Source: QHXQ01 sp045807745
GTDB taxonomy: Bacteria; Acidobacteriota; Blastocatellia; Pyrinomonadales; Pyrinomonadaceae
DNA length: 64,000 nucleotides
Assembly (NCBI GenBank): GCA_045807745.1
Contig: JBJMGT010000035.1
Span: 62,001-126,000, forward strand
Reading direction: 5' to 3'
A model generated the notes under the pieces. It searched no databases. It was not told where the DNA came from and worked only from the letters and a program-made list of their open reading frames with translations. Position 1 is the stretch's first letter. Each line of letters begins with the position of its first letter. Below are positions 24,997 through 32,774 of this stretch, piece by piece. A program made the translations under genes and the position numbers.

Positions 24997-25071
24997 TATC
25001 TTATGAATGTGCCGCCATACGCGGTATCTCTCCGCTGTCGCCGCCTTCGGATGAGCAATTTCGTTAAATCA

Positions 25072-25287
25072 TCAGGCAGCTTCATCTTTGCGAAAATAAA
25101 GTTTTATCAACTTTTCAGTGGGCACGGCGGCAAAGGCATAAGCCTTTCCGGTGTCATCACTGAATTCGACCTCAAAGATGCCGTCGCTCCATTTCTCAAC
25201 GACTGTACCGACCTCGCCACGGCGCAATCCTTCTGATTGTAGATTCTCCGTTAGTGCTACCACGTCAAGCAATCTAATTTCATCCAT
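25072..25287 (-). CDS. DUF4926 protein
   Basis: A 71-residue protein of the DUF4926 type: IRLLDVVALTENLQSEGLRRGEVGTVVEKWSDGIFEVEFSD...AFAAVPTEKLIKL, a small beta-barrel-like sequence. It starts 3 bp after the end of the DUF6883 gene (on the minus strand) and is certainly co-translated with it. I recall DUF4926 and DUF6883 occurring together as gene pairs in soil bacteria and cyanobacteria. A toxin-antitoxin or immunity role is inferred from that pairing only. Confidence 0.8.
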   Translation of the reverse strand: MDEIRLLDVVALTENLQSEGLRRGEVGTVVEKWSDGIFEVEFSDDTGKAYAFAAVPTEKLIKLYFRKDEAA

Positions 25288-25290
25288 CGT

Positions 25291-25647
25291 CTAAAATCTC
25301 CTTTGCGGGATGAAGCAACTCGTCAAGCGCGGGAAATCTTCATCATTCCTAATTATCCATGCGGTGCGTATCGTTACCAGCGTCACTACTAACTTCTCTT
25401 CCCACTTGACCTGAAAATCTACGATGAATCTGCGGCCATAAGGGGTAGAAGACTGTTCCGTTGCTTCTTCTATCAAGATCGCTTCCCTTATCAGCTTGCT
25501 TAAGCGTTCTGCGTCCTCCGCCTTGATCCCTAATGCGGCTAGAAACACACGCGCCTTATGCTTTCCTTCCGGGTGGGCCGGATTCAAGCAGTAATCACGT
25601 AGCTTTTCAATGTCGATAACTGCATGATCAGCATTAGGTAGCTTCAC
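25291..25647 (-). CDS. DUF6883 protein
   Basis: A 118-residue protein with the DUF6883 pattern: MKLPNADHAVIDIEKLRDYCLNPAHPEGKHKARVF, an EDAERLSKLIREAIL helix, and a C-terminal VTIRTAWIIRNDEDFPRLTSCF strand pair. The family is similar in size and layout to small nucleases of the BECR type, with a conserved HxxGKHKA and a basic RT motif, but no catalytic residue is proven. It precedes the DUF4926 gene by 3 bp and lies 15 bp after the molybdenum-subunit stop. First gene of the AT-richer five-gene cassette. Confidence 0.8.
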   Translation of the reverse strand: MKLPNADHAVIDIEKLRDYCLNPAHPEGKHKARVFLAALGIKAEDAERLSKLIREAILIEEATEQSSTPYGRRFIVDFQVKWEEKLVVTLVTIRTAWIIRNDEDFPRLTSCFIPQRRF

Positions 25648-25662
25648 ATTGAAACCCTCAGA

Positions 25663-28122
25663 TCACGAATGCACCGCCACGCGCGGCAGCTCTTGGCCGT
25701 CGCCGCCTTCGGCGGGCGTGAGCACTTTGAGCGGCGCGGGCCATGCGACTTCGGGCACGGCCTTCGGGCCGTAGCGCGCCTCCTTGCCTTGCGCTTTGGC
25801 TTTGAGGGCTGCCATGATTTTTTCAGGCGTGATGGGTACTTCGTCGATGCGAACACCGACAGCATCATAAACTGCGTTGGCGATGGCGGGCATGACGGGG
25901 AGGAGCGGCCCTTGTCCGACCTCTTTCGCGCCGAAGGGGCCGTTGGGGTCGGCGTCCTCGATCAAGTAGGTGACGACATCGCACATCTCGAGCGTCGTCG
26001 GACTCTTGTATTCAAGCAGCGAAGGAAATTTGTGTACGACGTTGCGATTGGCACGGTAGGTCATCTCTTCCATCAGCGCTTCGCCGAGACCCATGTAGAC
26101 GCCGCCTTCGACCTGTCCCATGACAAGCATCGGGTTGATCGATTGCCCGATGTCATGCCCGATCCAGATGCGCTCGACGTTGATGATGCCGGTCTGCGGA
26201 TCAACTTCAAGCTCAGCGATTGCTGCTGAATAACTGTAAGCGGGCGACGGGCCGACGCCCGCGCCTTTGAACTTGCCCGGCGAGCGCGGCGGCGTGTACG
26301 AGCCGACCGTGCCGATAGTGCCGTACTTCGATTCGGCCAACACGACCGCCTCCGCAAACGTCACGCCCACTTCCGGATTTTCCACATCGAACACGCGCCG
26401 CTCCGCGAACGCGAGATTCTCAATCGGCGCGCCAAGCTTTTCCGCGACCGCGATTGATAACAACTCGCGCGCGCGTTCGGCCGCTTGCAGCGCAGCGTTG
26501 CCGGTCATCAACGTGACGCGGCTCGAATAGCTGCCGAGGTCAACGGGCGTCAGATCGGTGTCGGCGGTCAAGACGCGTATGTCGAACGGATCGATGCCGA
26601 GCACTTCGGCGACGATGTAGGCGAGGATCGAATCAGACCCTTGCCCGATGTCGGTCGAGCCGCATTGGACGCGCACGCCGCCCTGTCTGTCCAGCCCAAG
26701 CTGCACGCCGCTATGCGGCATGTTGTTCCAGTAGATTGGCAGCCCCGCGCCGCAGATGTAACTGCTGCACGCGAGGCCCACGCCGCGCCCGTAAGGCAGC
26801 TTGCGATATTTATTCTGCCAATCCGAACCGGCCACAACTTTCTCGATGCACTTGCCCAAGCCCATGCTGCCGACGCGCAGGTAGTTCGCCGTGACGGTGT
26901 CTGGCTTAACGAGATGCTTCAGTCGCATCTCGGCCGGATCGAGTTTTAATTCTTCGGCGATCTTGTCGAGGTGGACTTCGAGCGCGTGGCGCGGTTGCGG
27001 CGTACCGTGCCCGCGTTTCGGCCCGCACGGCGGCTTGTTGGTGAATGCGCGCAAGCCGCGAAAACGATAACGCGGTACTTCATAAGTGACGGTTTGCAGC
27101 GCACCCGTATAGAACGTCGAGGCCACGCCGTAAGAGCCGTAAGCGCCGCCGTCAAGGAATGATTGAAAGTCCATCGCCGTGATCGCGCCGTCGCGCTTCA
27201 CGCCGGTTTTGACTTTCATCAAGACAGGATGCCGACCGCGATGGCAGTAGAAGACTTCCTCGCGCGTCAACGTGATTTTCACCGGCCGGCCCGTCAGCAT
27301 CGACAGCTTGCAGACGGCGACCTCGTGGTTGAACGGGTCGCTCTTGCCGCCAAAGCCGCCGCCGTTCGGCGTGGCGATGACGCGTATGTGCGCGGCGGGT
27401 AGGCCCAAGACTTTCGCGAGCGCGCGATGGACGTAATGCGGCGTCTGCGTGGACGACCAGAGCGTGATCTTACCGTCCGCGTCGTAATGCGCGACGGCCG
27501 CGTGCTGCTCCATCGGCAGGTGCGTGTTGCCTTCGTAAAAGATGATGTCTTCGCGGACGAGGTCGGCTTCTTTGAAGCCTTCGTCGAGGTCGCCGAATTC
27601 GAGGTGCACCTGCTTGTGTATGTTGCCGCCGTCGCCGTAATCGTGTATGCGCGGCTCGTCGATCATGACGGCCTCTTCGATGCTCGTGATCGTTTGCAGT
27701 CGTTCGTACTCGACCTCGATCAGGTTCATCGCCTCAAAGGCCGTGTCCTCATCAATCGCGGCGACGGCCGCGACCGGGTCGCCGATAAAGCGCACCTTGT
27801 CGATGCAGAGCGTGTGCTCGTCCTGCGAGACCGGCAGAATGCCGTAAGGGATCGGCAAATCTTTGCCCGTGATGACGGCGTAGACGCCGGGCAGCGCCGC
27901 GGCCTTCGACGTATCGATTCGTTTAATCAGCGCGTGCGGCTCATGCGTGCGCAAGAGCTTCGCGTAGAGCATGCGCGGCAGCACAATGTCGTCGGCAAAC
28001 TTCGTCTGCCCTGTACACTTCGCGCGCGCGTCAACTTTACGAAAAGGCTTGCCGACGACTTGAAACGGCCGACCCTGCGACCCGTCACCGTTCTGGCCCT
28101 TCGATCCGTTACTTGTGCCCAT
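25663..28122 (-). CDS. Molybdenum-binding (large) subunit, xanthine dehydrogenase / HcrA-like
   Basis: An 819-residue molybdopterin subunit. Family marks: GKPFRKVDARAKCTGQTKFADD at the start of the aldehyde-oxidase a/b hammerhead domain, GGGFGGKSDPFNHEVAVCKL and RPVKITLTREE in the pterin-binding region, and GPFGAKEVGQGPLLPVMPAIANAV near the end, where the conserved active-site Glu sits. The start overlaps the end of the [2Fe-2S] gene by 14 nt. Together with that gene and the FAD subunit it should form an (alpha-beta-gamma)2 enzyme as in 4-hydroxybenzoyl-CoA reductase. The FAD gene is displaced downstream by an inserted cassette. No signal peptide, so cytosolic. Confidence 0.93.
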   Translation of the reverse strand: MGTSNGSKGQNGDGSQGRPFQVVGKPFRKVDARAKCTGQTKFADDIVLPRMLYAKLLRTHEPHALIKRIDTSKAAALPGVYAVITGKDLPIPYGILPVSQDEHTLCIDKVRFIGDPVAAVAAIDEDTAFEAMNLIEVEYERLQTITSIEEAVMIDEPRIHDYGDGGNIHKQVHLEFGDLDEGFKEADLVREDIIFYEGNTHLPMEQHAAVAHYDADGKITLWSSTQTPHYVHRALAKVLGLPAAHIRVIATPNGGGFGGKSDPFNHEVAVCKLSMLTGRPVKITLTREEVFYCHRGRHPVLMKVKTGVKRDGAITAMDFQSFLDGGAYGSYGVASTFYTGALQTVTYEVPRYRFRGLRAFTNKPPCGPKRGHGTPQPRHALEVHLDKIAEELKLDPAEMRLKHLVKPDTVTANYLRVGSMGLGKCIEKVVAGSDWQNKYRKLPYGRGVGLACSSYICGAGLPIYWNNMPHSGVQLGLDRQGGVRVQCGSTDIGQGSDSILAYIVAEVLGIDPFDIRVLTADTDLTPVDLGSYSSRVTLMTGNAALQAAERARELLSIAVAEKLGAPIENLAFAERRVFDVENPEVGVTFAEAVVLAESKYGTIGTVGSYTPPRSPGKFKGAGVGPSPAYSYSAAIAELEVDPQTGIINVERIWIGHDIGQSINPMLVMGQVEGGVYMGLGEALMEEMTYRANRNVVHKFPSLLEYKSPTTLEMCDVVTYLIEDADPNGPFGAKEVGQGPLLPVMPAIANAVYDAVGVRIDEVPITPEKIMAALKAKAQGKEARYGPKAVPEVAWPAPLKVLTPAEGGDGQELPRVAVHS

Positions 28123-28639
28123 AGATGCTTTCTGCGGGGAGCGTCGCGTCTGCGCCGCGCATCTTGGCGGCGGCGAGTTCGACCGCTTCGTAGATTTTGA
28201 TGTAGCCGGTGCAGCGGCAGAGGTTGCCGCTCAACGCTTCTTTGATCTCAGCGCGCGTTGGGTCGGGCTTCTGCTTGAGCAGCTCTTTCGCCACGAGCAG
28301 GAAGCCGGGCGTGCAGTAGCCGCACTGCGCCGCGCCCGTGTCGGCGAAGGTCTCTTGCAGAGGATGCAGTCCTTCAGCCGTCGCCATGCCTTCGACCGTC
28401 TCCACGCTGCGCCCTTCGGCGTCGAGACCGAGCATGAGGCATGACAGGATCGAGCGCCCGTCCACCAACACGGCGCACGTGCCGCACTCGCCCAACTCGC
28501 AGCCGTGCTTCGTGCCGGTCAGATTCAAATCCTCGCGCAGGACTTCCAAGAGCGTCTTGTGCGGCGTGAACGCGACCTCGCACGGCTCGCCGTTTAAAGT
28601 GAACTCAATATGTGCTTTCTGTTTTGTGCGTTCGGACAT
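28109..28639 (-). CDS. [2Fe-2S] subunit of the molybdenum enzyme, HcrC-like
   Basis: A 176-residue small subunit. The plant-type cluster is GTKHGCELGECGTCAVLVDG...SCLML (Cys47, 52, 55, 67). The second cluster is QCGYCTPGFLL and NLCRCTGYIKI (Cys106, 109, 141, 143). It passes electrons between the molybdenum site and the FAD subunit. First gene of the operon. There is no twin-arginine leader, so this is a cytosolic complex, unlike periplasmic aldehyde oxidoreductases. Confidence 0.95.
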   Translation of the reverse strand: MSERTKQKAHIEFTLNGEPCEVAFTPHKTLLEVLREDLNLTGTKHGCELGECGTCAVLVDGRSILSCLMLGLDAEGRSVETVEGMATAEGLHPLQETFADTGAAQCGYCTPGFLLVAKELLKQKPDPTRAEIKEALSGNLCRCTGYIKIYEAVELAAAKMRGADATLPAESIYGHK

Positions 28640-28702
28640 CAGAGAGATATTAGCTGAAGAGGCACGCGGGACAGAAACGCGGATAGGTGTATGCGCCGCG
28701 AT

Positions 28703-29266
28703 CTATTTAACTATCGCGTAGCAAAGCGAGTCGCGTGGCTCGGCGCTCACGTTCGGGTGTAGCTCCCAGCGCCGCAGGACACCTTCGCGTGTGAGACCGG
28801 CCTTCTCCAAGACGCGCGCCGAGGCCAGGTTCTCCGCATCGCACACGGCCCAGACGCGGAAGACGCCGGGCTGCGCCAGCGCCAACGCGACAAACGCGCG
28901 CACGGCCTCGGTCATCAGCCCGCGCCCCCAGTACGCGCGCGCCAGCACATAGCCTAAACCGATGCGGTGCTTCGCCGGGTGCAGCGCGATCATGCCGATG
29001 AGCCGGTCATCACCCTTGAGCGTCAGCGCCCAGAAGAAATCTTCGCCCGCTTCACGGCGCTTGAGACCTGTGCGCATGAACTCTTCGGCCGCGGCGAGCG
29101 ACTCGTGTGGTCGCCACGGCAGGTAGCGCACAACTTCGGGGTCGCGGCCGTAAGATTCGTAGATCGTGTGCGCGTCGGCGAGTACGGGCGCGCGGATAAT
29201 GAGGCGCGGCGTTTCGATTGGGTCAGGAAATTGCACGGCGGTTGATTGTAGTACCGAATCTGTCAC
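28703..29266 (-). CDS. GNAT N-acetyltransferase (RimJ/RimL-like)
   Basis: A 187-residue acetyltransferase of the Acetyltransf_3 type. ETPRLIIRAPVLADAHTIYE is the classic N-terminal strand; RIGLGYVLARAYWGRGLMTEAV forms the acetyl-CoA pyrophosphate loop (around the G-R-G), and VWAVCDAENLASARVLEKAGL is the C-terminal signature. Acceptor unknown; members acetylate protein N-termini, ribosomal proteins, antibiotics or small metabolites. It sits alone, 63 bp downstream of the molybdenum operon start region in opposite order on the same strand. It is not obviously part of that pathway. Confidence 0.88.
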   Translation of the reverse strand: MTDSVLQSTAVQFPDPIETPRLIIRAPVLADAHTIYESYGRDPEVVRYLPWRPHESLAAAEEFMRTGLKRREAGEDFFWALTLKGDDRLIGMIALHPAKHRIGLGYVLARAYWGRGLMTEAVRAFVALALAQPGVFRVWAVCDAENLASARVLEKAGLTREGVLRRWELHPNVSAEPRDSLCYAIVK

Positions 29267-29302
29267 GCGAATAGATGTTTTAGAACAAGGGAGCGCAGCA
29301 GC

Positions 29303-30067
29303 TCAATGCCGCTTCCTCGGATGCTGTGCGAGCCAACGCTTCTCCGCGATGCGGCATTTGGGACAGTAAAGAACTGCTGCGCGTTGAGGACTGGTTTGAA
29401 CTTCTTTGCCGGTACAAGGATCAATTTCGGTCATGATAACGCAGCCGCCACCGACCCACAGATTAGAGTACGGAAACTGCTTCTCTTGCGCCTTGTCATA
29501 ACCTGCGCGCTCAGCGAGCAACCCATACACGATCTCAACAGTGTCTTTCTGTAAGAGATCACCATGCACCGGACAATGTGTCTCCCGTAAATCCGGTGAT
29601 AACCTTTCGATAGACCCGGACGGTTGACGCGGTTCGTATGGGTAGCGAATCTCAACTTGAGTCGGTGTAATAAAATGCGTCGCCTGTTCCTTATCTTGGC
29701 AGGACTTCTCATCCAAAGGTTTAAAATCGAATGTGAGTAATGTGCGGCGCATCTTTGGCTCACCAGTTGCTGGCGCAAACTGCCAACTCAAGGCAGCCTT
29801 TTCAGATACCTTTTGCAGCAATGGATGTCCCGACACGACGCGTGCAGAGTGAACCGTGCCCGTTTCATCTATCTCCACTTCTACGCGCACAACTCCGAAA
29901 GCTCGCGCCGCTGCCGCTATCGGAGGATAGGATGGAACGATGGATGAGACTACGGCAGGTTCTGATGAATCTTGTGCGCCTGATGAGAAGACGAATGTCA
30001 AAAGCGTGAAAGTAAAAGCCAGAGCGATTATCAAGCTGCGGCTTAGGCTGAATCGGCGTGTGGGCAT
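29303..30067 (-). CDS. Exported TonB-C domain protein with cysteine/histidine-rich C-terminal domain
   Basis: A 254-residue protein with a signal peptide (RSLIIALAFTFTLLTFVFSSGAQ) and a TonB C-terminal-like domain (SYPPIAAAARAFGVVRVEVEIDETG...LQKVSEKAALSWQFAPA). The second half has THCPVHGDLLQKDTVEIVYGL, a GGC and YCPKCRIAEKRWL, so four Cys/His positions that could bind zinc. I recall this CPxHG...VYG...GGC...YCPxCR pattern from unnamed proteins of several phyla. Here it is fused to TonB_C. No membrane helix apart from the signal. Base composition is more AT-rich than the neighbours. Function unknown. Confidence 0.75.
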   Translation of the reverse strand: MPTRRFSLSRSLIIALAFTFTLLTFVFSSGAQDSSEPAVVSSIVPSYPPIAAAARAFGVVRVEVEIDETGTVHSARVVSGHPLLQKVSEKAALSWQFAPATGEPKMRRTLLTFDFKPLDEKSCQDKEQATHFITPTQVEIRYPYEPRQPSGSIERLSPDLRETHCPVHGDLLQKDTVEIVYGLLAERAGYDKAQEKQFPYSNLWVGGGCVIMTEIDPCTGKEVQTSPQRAAVLYCPKCRIAEKRWLAQHPRKRH

Positions 30068-30168
30068 TGGTAAGAATTCCTTTTATAGCCGGCGCTCTTA
30101 AAGTAAAGATAATTGATAATCACTATGATGCTATGAACCGTTGCTGAGATGTAAATGGCAGGGCAAAA

Positions 30169-31047
30169 CTAACTTTTGAGCGGCCCCGTACCTCTGTGTC
30201 TGTTGAGGACGATGTTGTCGATCAAACGGGTCTGGCCGATGCGGGCGGCGACGGAGATGAGGACGGTGCGGTCGTCGAGTTTGTCTAAGCGTTCGAGCGT
30301 GTCCGCATCGGTGACGCTGACGTATTCGAGGCGCGCGCGCGGTTCGGTCTCGATCTCCGCGCGCACGCCTTCGGACAGTTTGCGCGCGGAACGTTCACCG
30401 CTTAGATAAGCAGCCTCGGCCCGCGAGAGTGCGCGATAGAGAATGGTGGCGGCGCGGCGGTCGTCGCCGCTCAGATAAGCGTTGCGTGAAGAGAGCGCCA
30501 GCCCCGAAGCCTCGCGCACGGTCGGCAGGACGACGACCTCCGTGTCAAAGGCGAGGTCACGCACGAGGCGGCGGACGACGAGCGTCTGTTGCGCGTCCTT
30601 CTGGCCGAAGTAGGCGAAGTCGGGCCGGACGATGTTGAAGAGGACGGCGAGCACGGTGGCGACGCCGCGAAAGTGACCGGGGCGGGCCGCGCCTTCGAGT
30701 TGTTCGGACAAGCCTTCGACCGTGACGTAGGTGGCGAAGCCCTTCGGGTAAATCTCTTCGGGCGGCGGCGCGAAGATGTAATCGACGTTGTAGTCGGCGA
30801 GGACGGTGGTGTCTTTGGTCAGGTCGCGCGGGTAGCGTTCAAAATCTTCGCCGGGCGCGAACTGCGTGGGGTTGACGAAGATCGAGACGACGATTATGTC
30901 GCACATGCGGCGCGCTTCGCGGACGAGGCTCAGATGCCCCTCGTGCAGCGCGCCCATCGTCGGCACGAGTCCGATTGATTTGTCCTGCTCGCGGCGCACC
31001 TTGCGTGCGACCGAGTTCATCCGCTGACGGCGGTTGATAATCTCCAT
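30169..31047 (-). CDS. panC: Pantoate--beta-alanine ligase
   Basis: Joins pantoate and beta-alanine with ATP to form pantothenate, the precursor of coenzyme A. The 292 residues show GLVPTMGALHEGHLSLVREA (ATP HIGH-like motif), VVSIFVNPTQFAPGEDFERYPR, YFGQKDAQQTLVVRRLVRDL and SSRNAYLS, all PanC signatures. panB lies 80 bp upstream on the same strand with a repeat hairpin between. The end is followed by an AT-richer gap. Confidence 0.97.
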   Translation of the reverse strand: MEIINRRQRMNSVARKVRREQDKSIGLVPTMGALHEGHLSLVREARRMCDIIVVSIFVNPTQFAPGEDFERYPRDLTKDTTVLADYNVDYIFAPPPEEIYPKGFATYVTVEGLSEQLEGAARPGHFRGVATVLAVLFNIVRPDFAYFGQKDAQQTLVVRRLVRDLAFDTEVVVLPTVREASGLALSSRNAYLSGDDRRAATILYRALSRAEAAYLSGERSARKLSEGVRAEIETEPRARLEYVSVTDADTLERLDKLDDRTVLISVAARIGQTRLIDNIVLNRHRGTGPLKS

Positions 31048-31049
31048 AG

Positions 31050-31127
31050 ACAGTTTTCAGTTTCCAGTTTTCAGTTTTCAGTGCCCAGCACAAGGCTGAA
31101 AACTGAAAACTGGAAACTGAAAACTGT
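31050..31127. repeat. Short-tandem-repeat hairpin, CAGTTTTCAGTTTC unit
   Basis: Left arm CAGTTTTCAGTTTCCAGTTT and right arm GCTGAAAACTGAAAACTGGA, lying between panB and panC. Nearly the same units as at 20108-20192. Confidence 0.85.
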
Positions 31128-32015
31128 TTAGCTCTCGTCGCCGGTGGCGGTCAATTCCGCTTGCAGTTCGGCGGCGGCGTCCGCCGGCAGGGGATATGAC
31201 TCCTGCTCGCCGGGATAAGCACCATTGCGGACATCGTCGGCATAAGCGTTGATGGCGTCGGTCATGGCGGCGCGCAGGTCTGCGTACTGGCGGACGAAGC
31301 GCGGGCGCGTCGCGCTAAACGAGAAGCCGACCAGATCGTGTATGACGAGAATCTGCGCGTCGCAGTGTTCGCCCGCGCCGATGCCGATGGTCGGAATAGC
31401 GACGGCGGCGGTGACGAGCTTCGCGATTTCGCGCGGCACGACTTCGAGCACGATGGCGAACGCGCCGGCCGCTTCGAGTGCGCGCGCGTCGGCGATAAGG
31501 CCCCGCGCCGCTGTCGCCGTCTTGCCTTGCAAGCGAAAGCCGCCAAGCTTGTTGACCGATTGCGGCGTCAAACCGATGTGCCCCATCACGGGAATCTCTT
31601 CCGCGACGAGCCGCGCGACAATCTCTGCCCGACTGCGCCCGCCTTCGAGTTTGACCGCTTCCGCGCCGCCTTCCTTGACGAGACGCAACGCGGCGCGCAC
31701 GGCGTCGTCCGCGCCCGTGTGGTAAGAGCCGTAAGGCATGTCGGCCACGAGCAGTGCGCGCGTGACGCCGCGCCGCACGGCCCTTGTGTGCATGACCATC
31801 TCTTCGAGCGTGACGGGCACGGTCGTGTCGTAGCCGAGCACGACGTTGCCCAAAGAGTCGCCGACTAAAATAATGTCCGTGCCCGCTTCGTCCACGATGC
31901 GCGCGGTCGGATAGTCGTAGGCGGTCAGGCAGACCAGATGCTCGCCGCGTTCCTTGCTGGCACGCACCGACGGCACGGTCACTTTTTCCGGGCGCTGCTG
32001 TTTGAGATAGACCAT
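31128..32015 (-). CDS. panB: 3-methyl-2-oxobutanoate hydroxymethyltransferase
   Basis: First committed step of pantothenate synthesis, adding a hydroxymethyl group from methylene-tetrahydrofolate to ketoisovalerate. The start at 32015 gives 295 residues and the family N-terminus; the longer open frame runs into a repeat. Key motifs: LTAYDYPTARIVDEAG, ILVGDSLGNVVLGYD (metal-binding Asp), VKLEGG, and PVMGHIGLTPQSVNKLGGF followed by IGIGAGEHCDAQILV. Followed by panC. The C-terminus is about 25 residues longer than in E. coli. Confidence 0.97.
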   Translation of the reverse strand: MVYLKQQRPEKVTVPSVRASKERGEHLVCLTAYDYPTARIVDEAGTDIILVGDSLGNVVLGYDTTVPVTLEEMVMHTRAVRRGVTRALLVADMPYGSYHTGADDAVRAALRLVKEGGAEAVKLEGGRSRAEIVARLVAEEIPVMGHIGLTPQSVNKLGGFRLQGKTATAARGLIADARALEAAGAFAIVLEVVPREIAKLVTAAVAIPTIGIGAGEHCDAQILVIHDLVGFSFSATRPRFVRQYADLRAAMTDAINAYADDVRNGAYPGEQESYPLPADAAAELQAELTATGDES

Positions 32016-32090
32016 CGGGTTTGACGCAACTTGTGCAGACGGAAATTTTTCTGGAGCGGCGAGGATTATAGGGAAGAGGGACGGGAAGGA

Positions 32091-32174
32091 CAAGGATAAG
32101 GGATGAAGGATGGGGGCTGAGGGATGAATAAAATCGCTCAAAGCCCTTGAATCTTATTCATCCCTCATCCCTCT
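32091..32174. repeat. Short-tandem-repeat hairpin, GGGATGAAGGAT unit
   Basis: Left arm AAGGGATGAAGGATGGGGGC..GGGATGAATAA and right arm TTATTCATCCCTCATCCCTC. It lies between folK and panB and covers the last codons of folK. Confidence 0.8.
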
Positions 32175-32671
32175 GTGGGTTGCCACGGGCAGATGCGCGC
32201 CTCGTCGCGCAGGTCGGCGAGGAGTTGTTGGACGGACTGTTTGCGCGTCGGGTGCACAAGGTCGGGCGCGAGTTCGGCGAGCGGCGTGAGCACGAAGCGG
32301 CGCAGGTGCATACGCGGGTGCGGGAGCGTCAGCAGTTCAGACGTTTGCTGTACATCGCGGTAGAGCAGCAAGTCCAGATCAATTGTGCGCGGCCCCTTTG
32401 GCGTGTCGCGGCGGCGGCCGATGGCGTACTCGATGCGCAAGAGGCGCGTGAGCACTTGTTCGGGCGAGTAAGGCGTGTCGCCGCGCAGTTCCGCGACCAT
32501 GTTGAGGAAGAGCGGTTGCTCGACTACGTCCACCGGCTCGGTCTCATAGATCGACGAGAGCTGCGACACGCACAAGCCGGCCGCGAGCATGCCGCGCACG
32601 CCGAGCAGCAGATGCCCGGCGCGGTCGCCGAGATTCGAGCCTAAGCCGACGTAGATGTGCGTGTGCGACAT
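32165..32671 (-). CDS. folK: 2-amino-4-hydroxy-6-hydroxymethyldihydropteridine pyrophosphokinase
   Basis: Transfers pyrophosphate from ATP to hydroxymethyl-dihydropterin in folate synthesis. The 168 residues contain IYVGLGSNLGDRAGHL, SSIYETEPVDVVEQPLFLNMV, RDTPKGPRTIDLDLLLY (the RxxxxxPRxxDLDxL signature with metal-binding Asp residues) and LPHPRMHLRRFVLTPL. It sits ahead of panB, which uses a folate cofactor. Its C-terminal few codons lie in the repeat hairpin. Confidence 0.96.
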   Translation of the reverse strand: MSHTHIYVGLGSNLGDRAGHLLLGVRGMLAAGLCVSQLSSIYETEPVDVVEQPLFLNMVAELRGDTPYSPEQVLTRLLRIEYAIGRRRDTPKGPRTIDLDLLLYRDVQQTSELLTLPHPRMHLRRFVLTPLAELAPDLVHPTRKQSVQQLLADLRDEARICPWQPTEG

Positions 32672-32774
32672 GATGCGTCTGGGTGCAGGCAGTATAAACG
32701 CGAGGCGCGTGAGAGTGAAAGATAGGCGTTGCGGTGGCGGCGCGGGCGCGGGTCGTTCGCGCGCCGCTTCGGCT

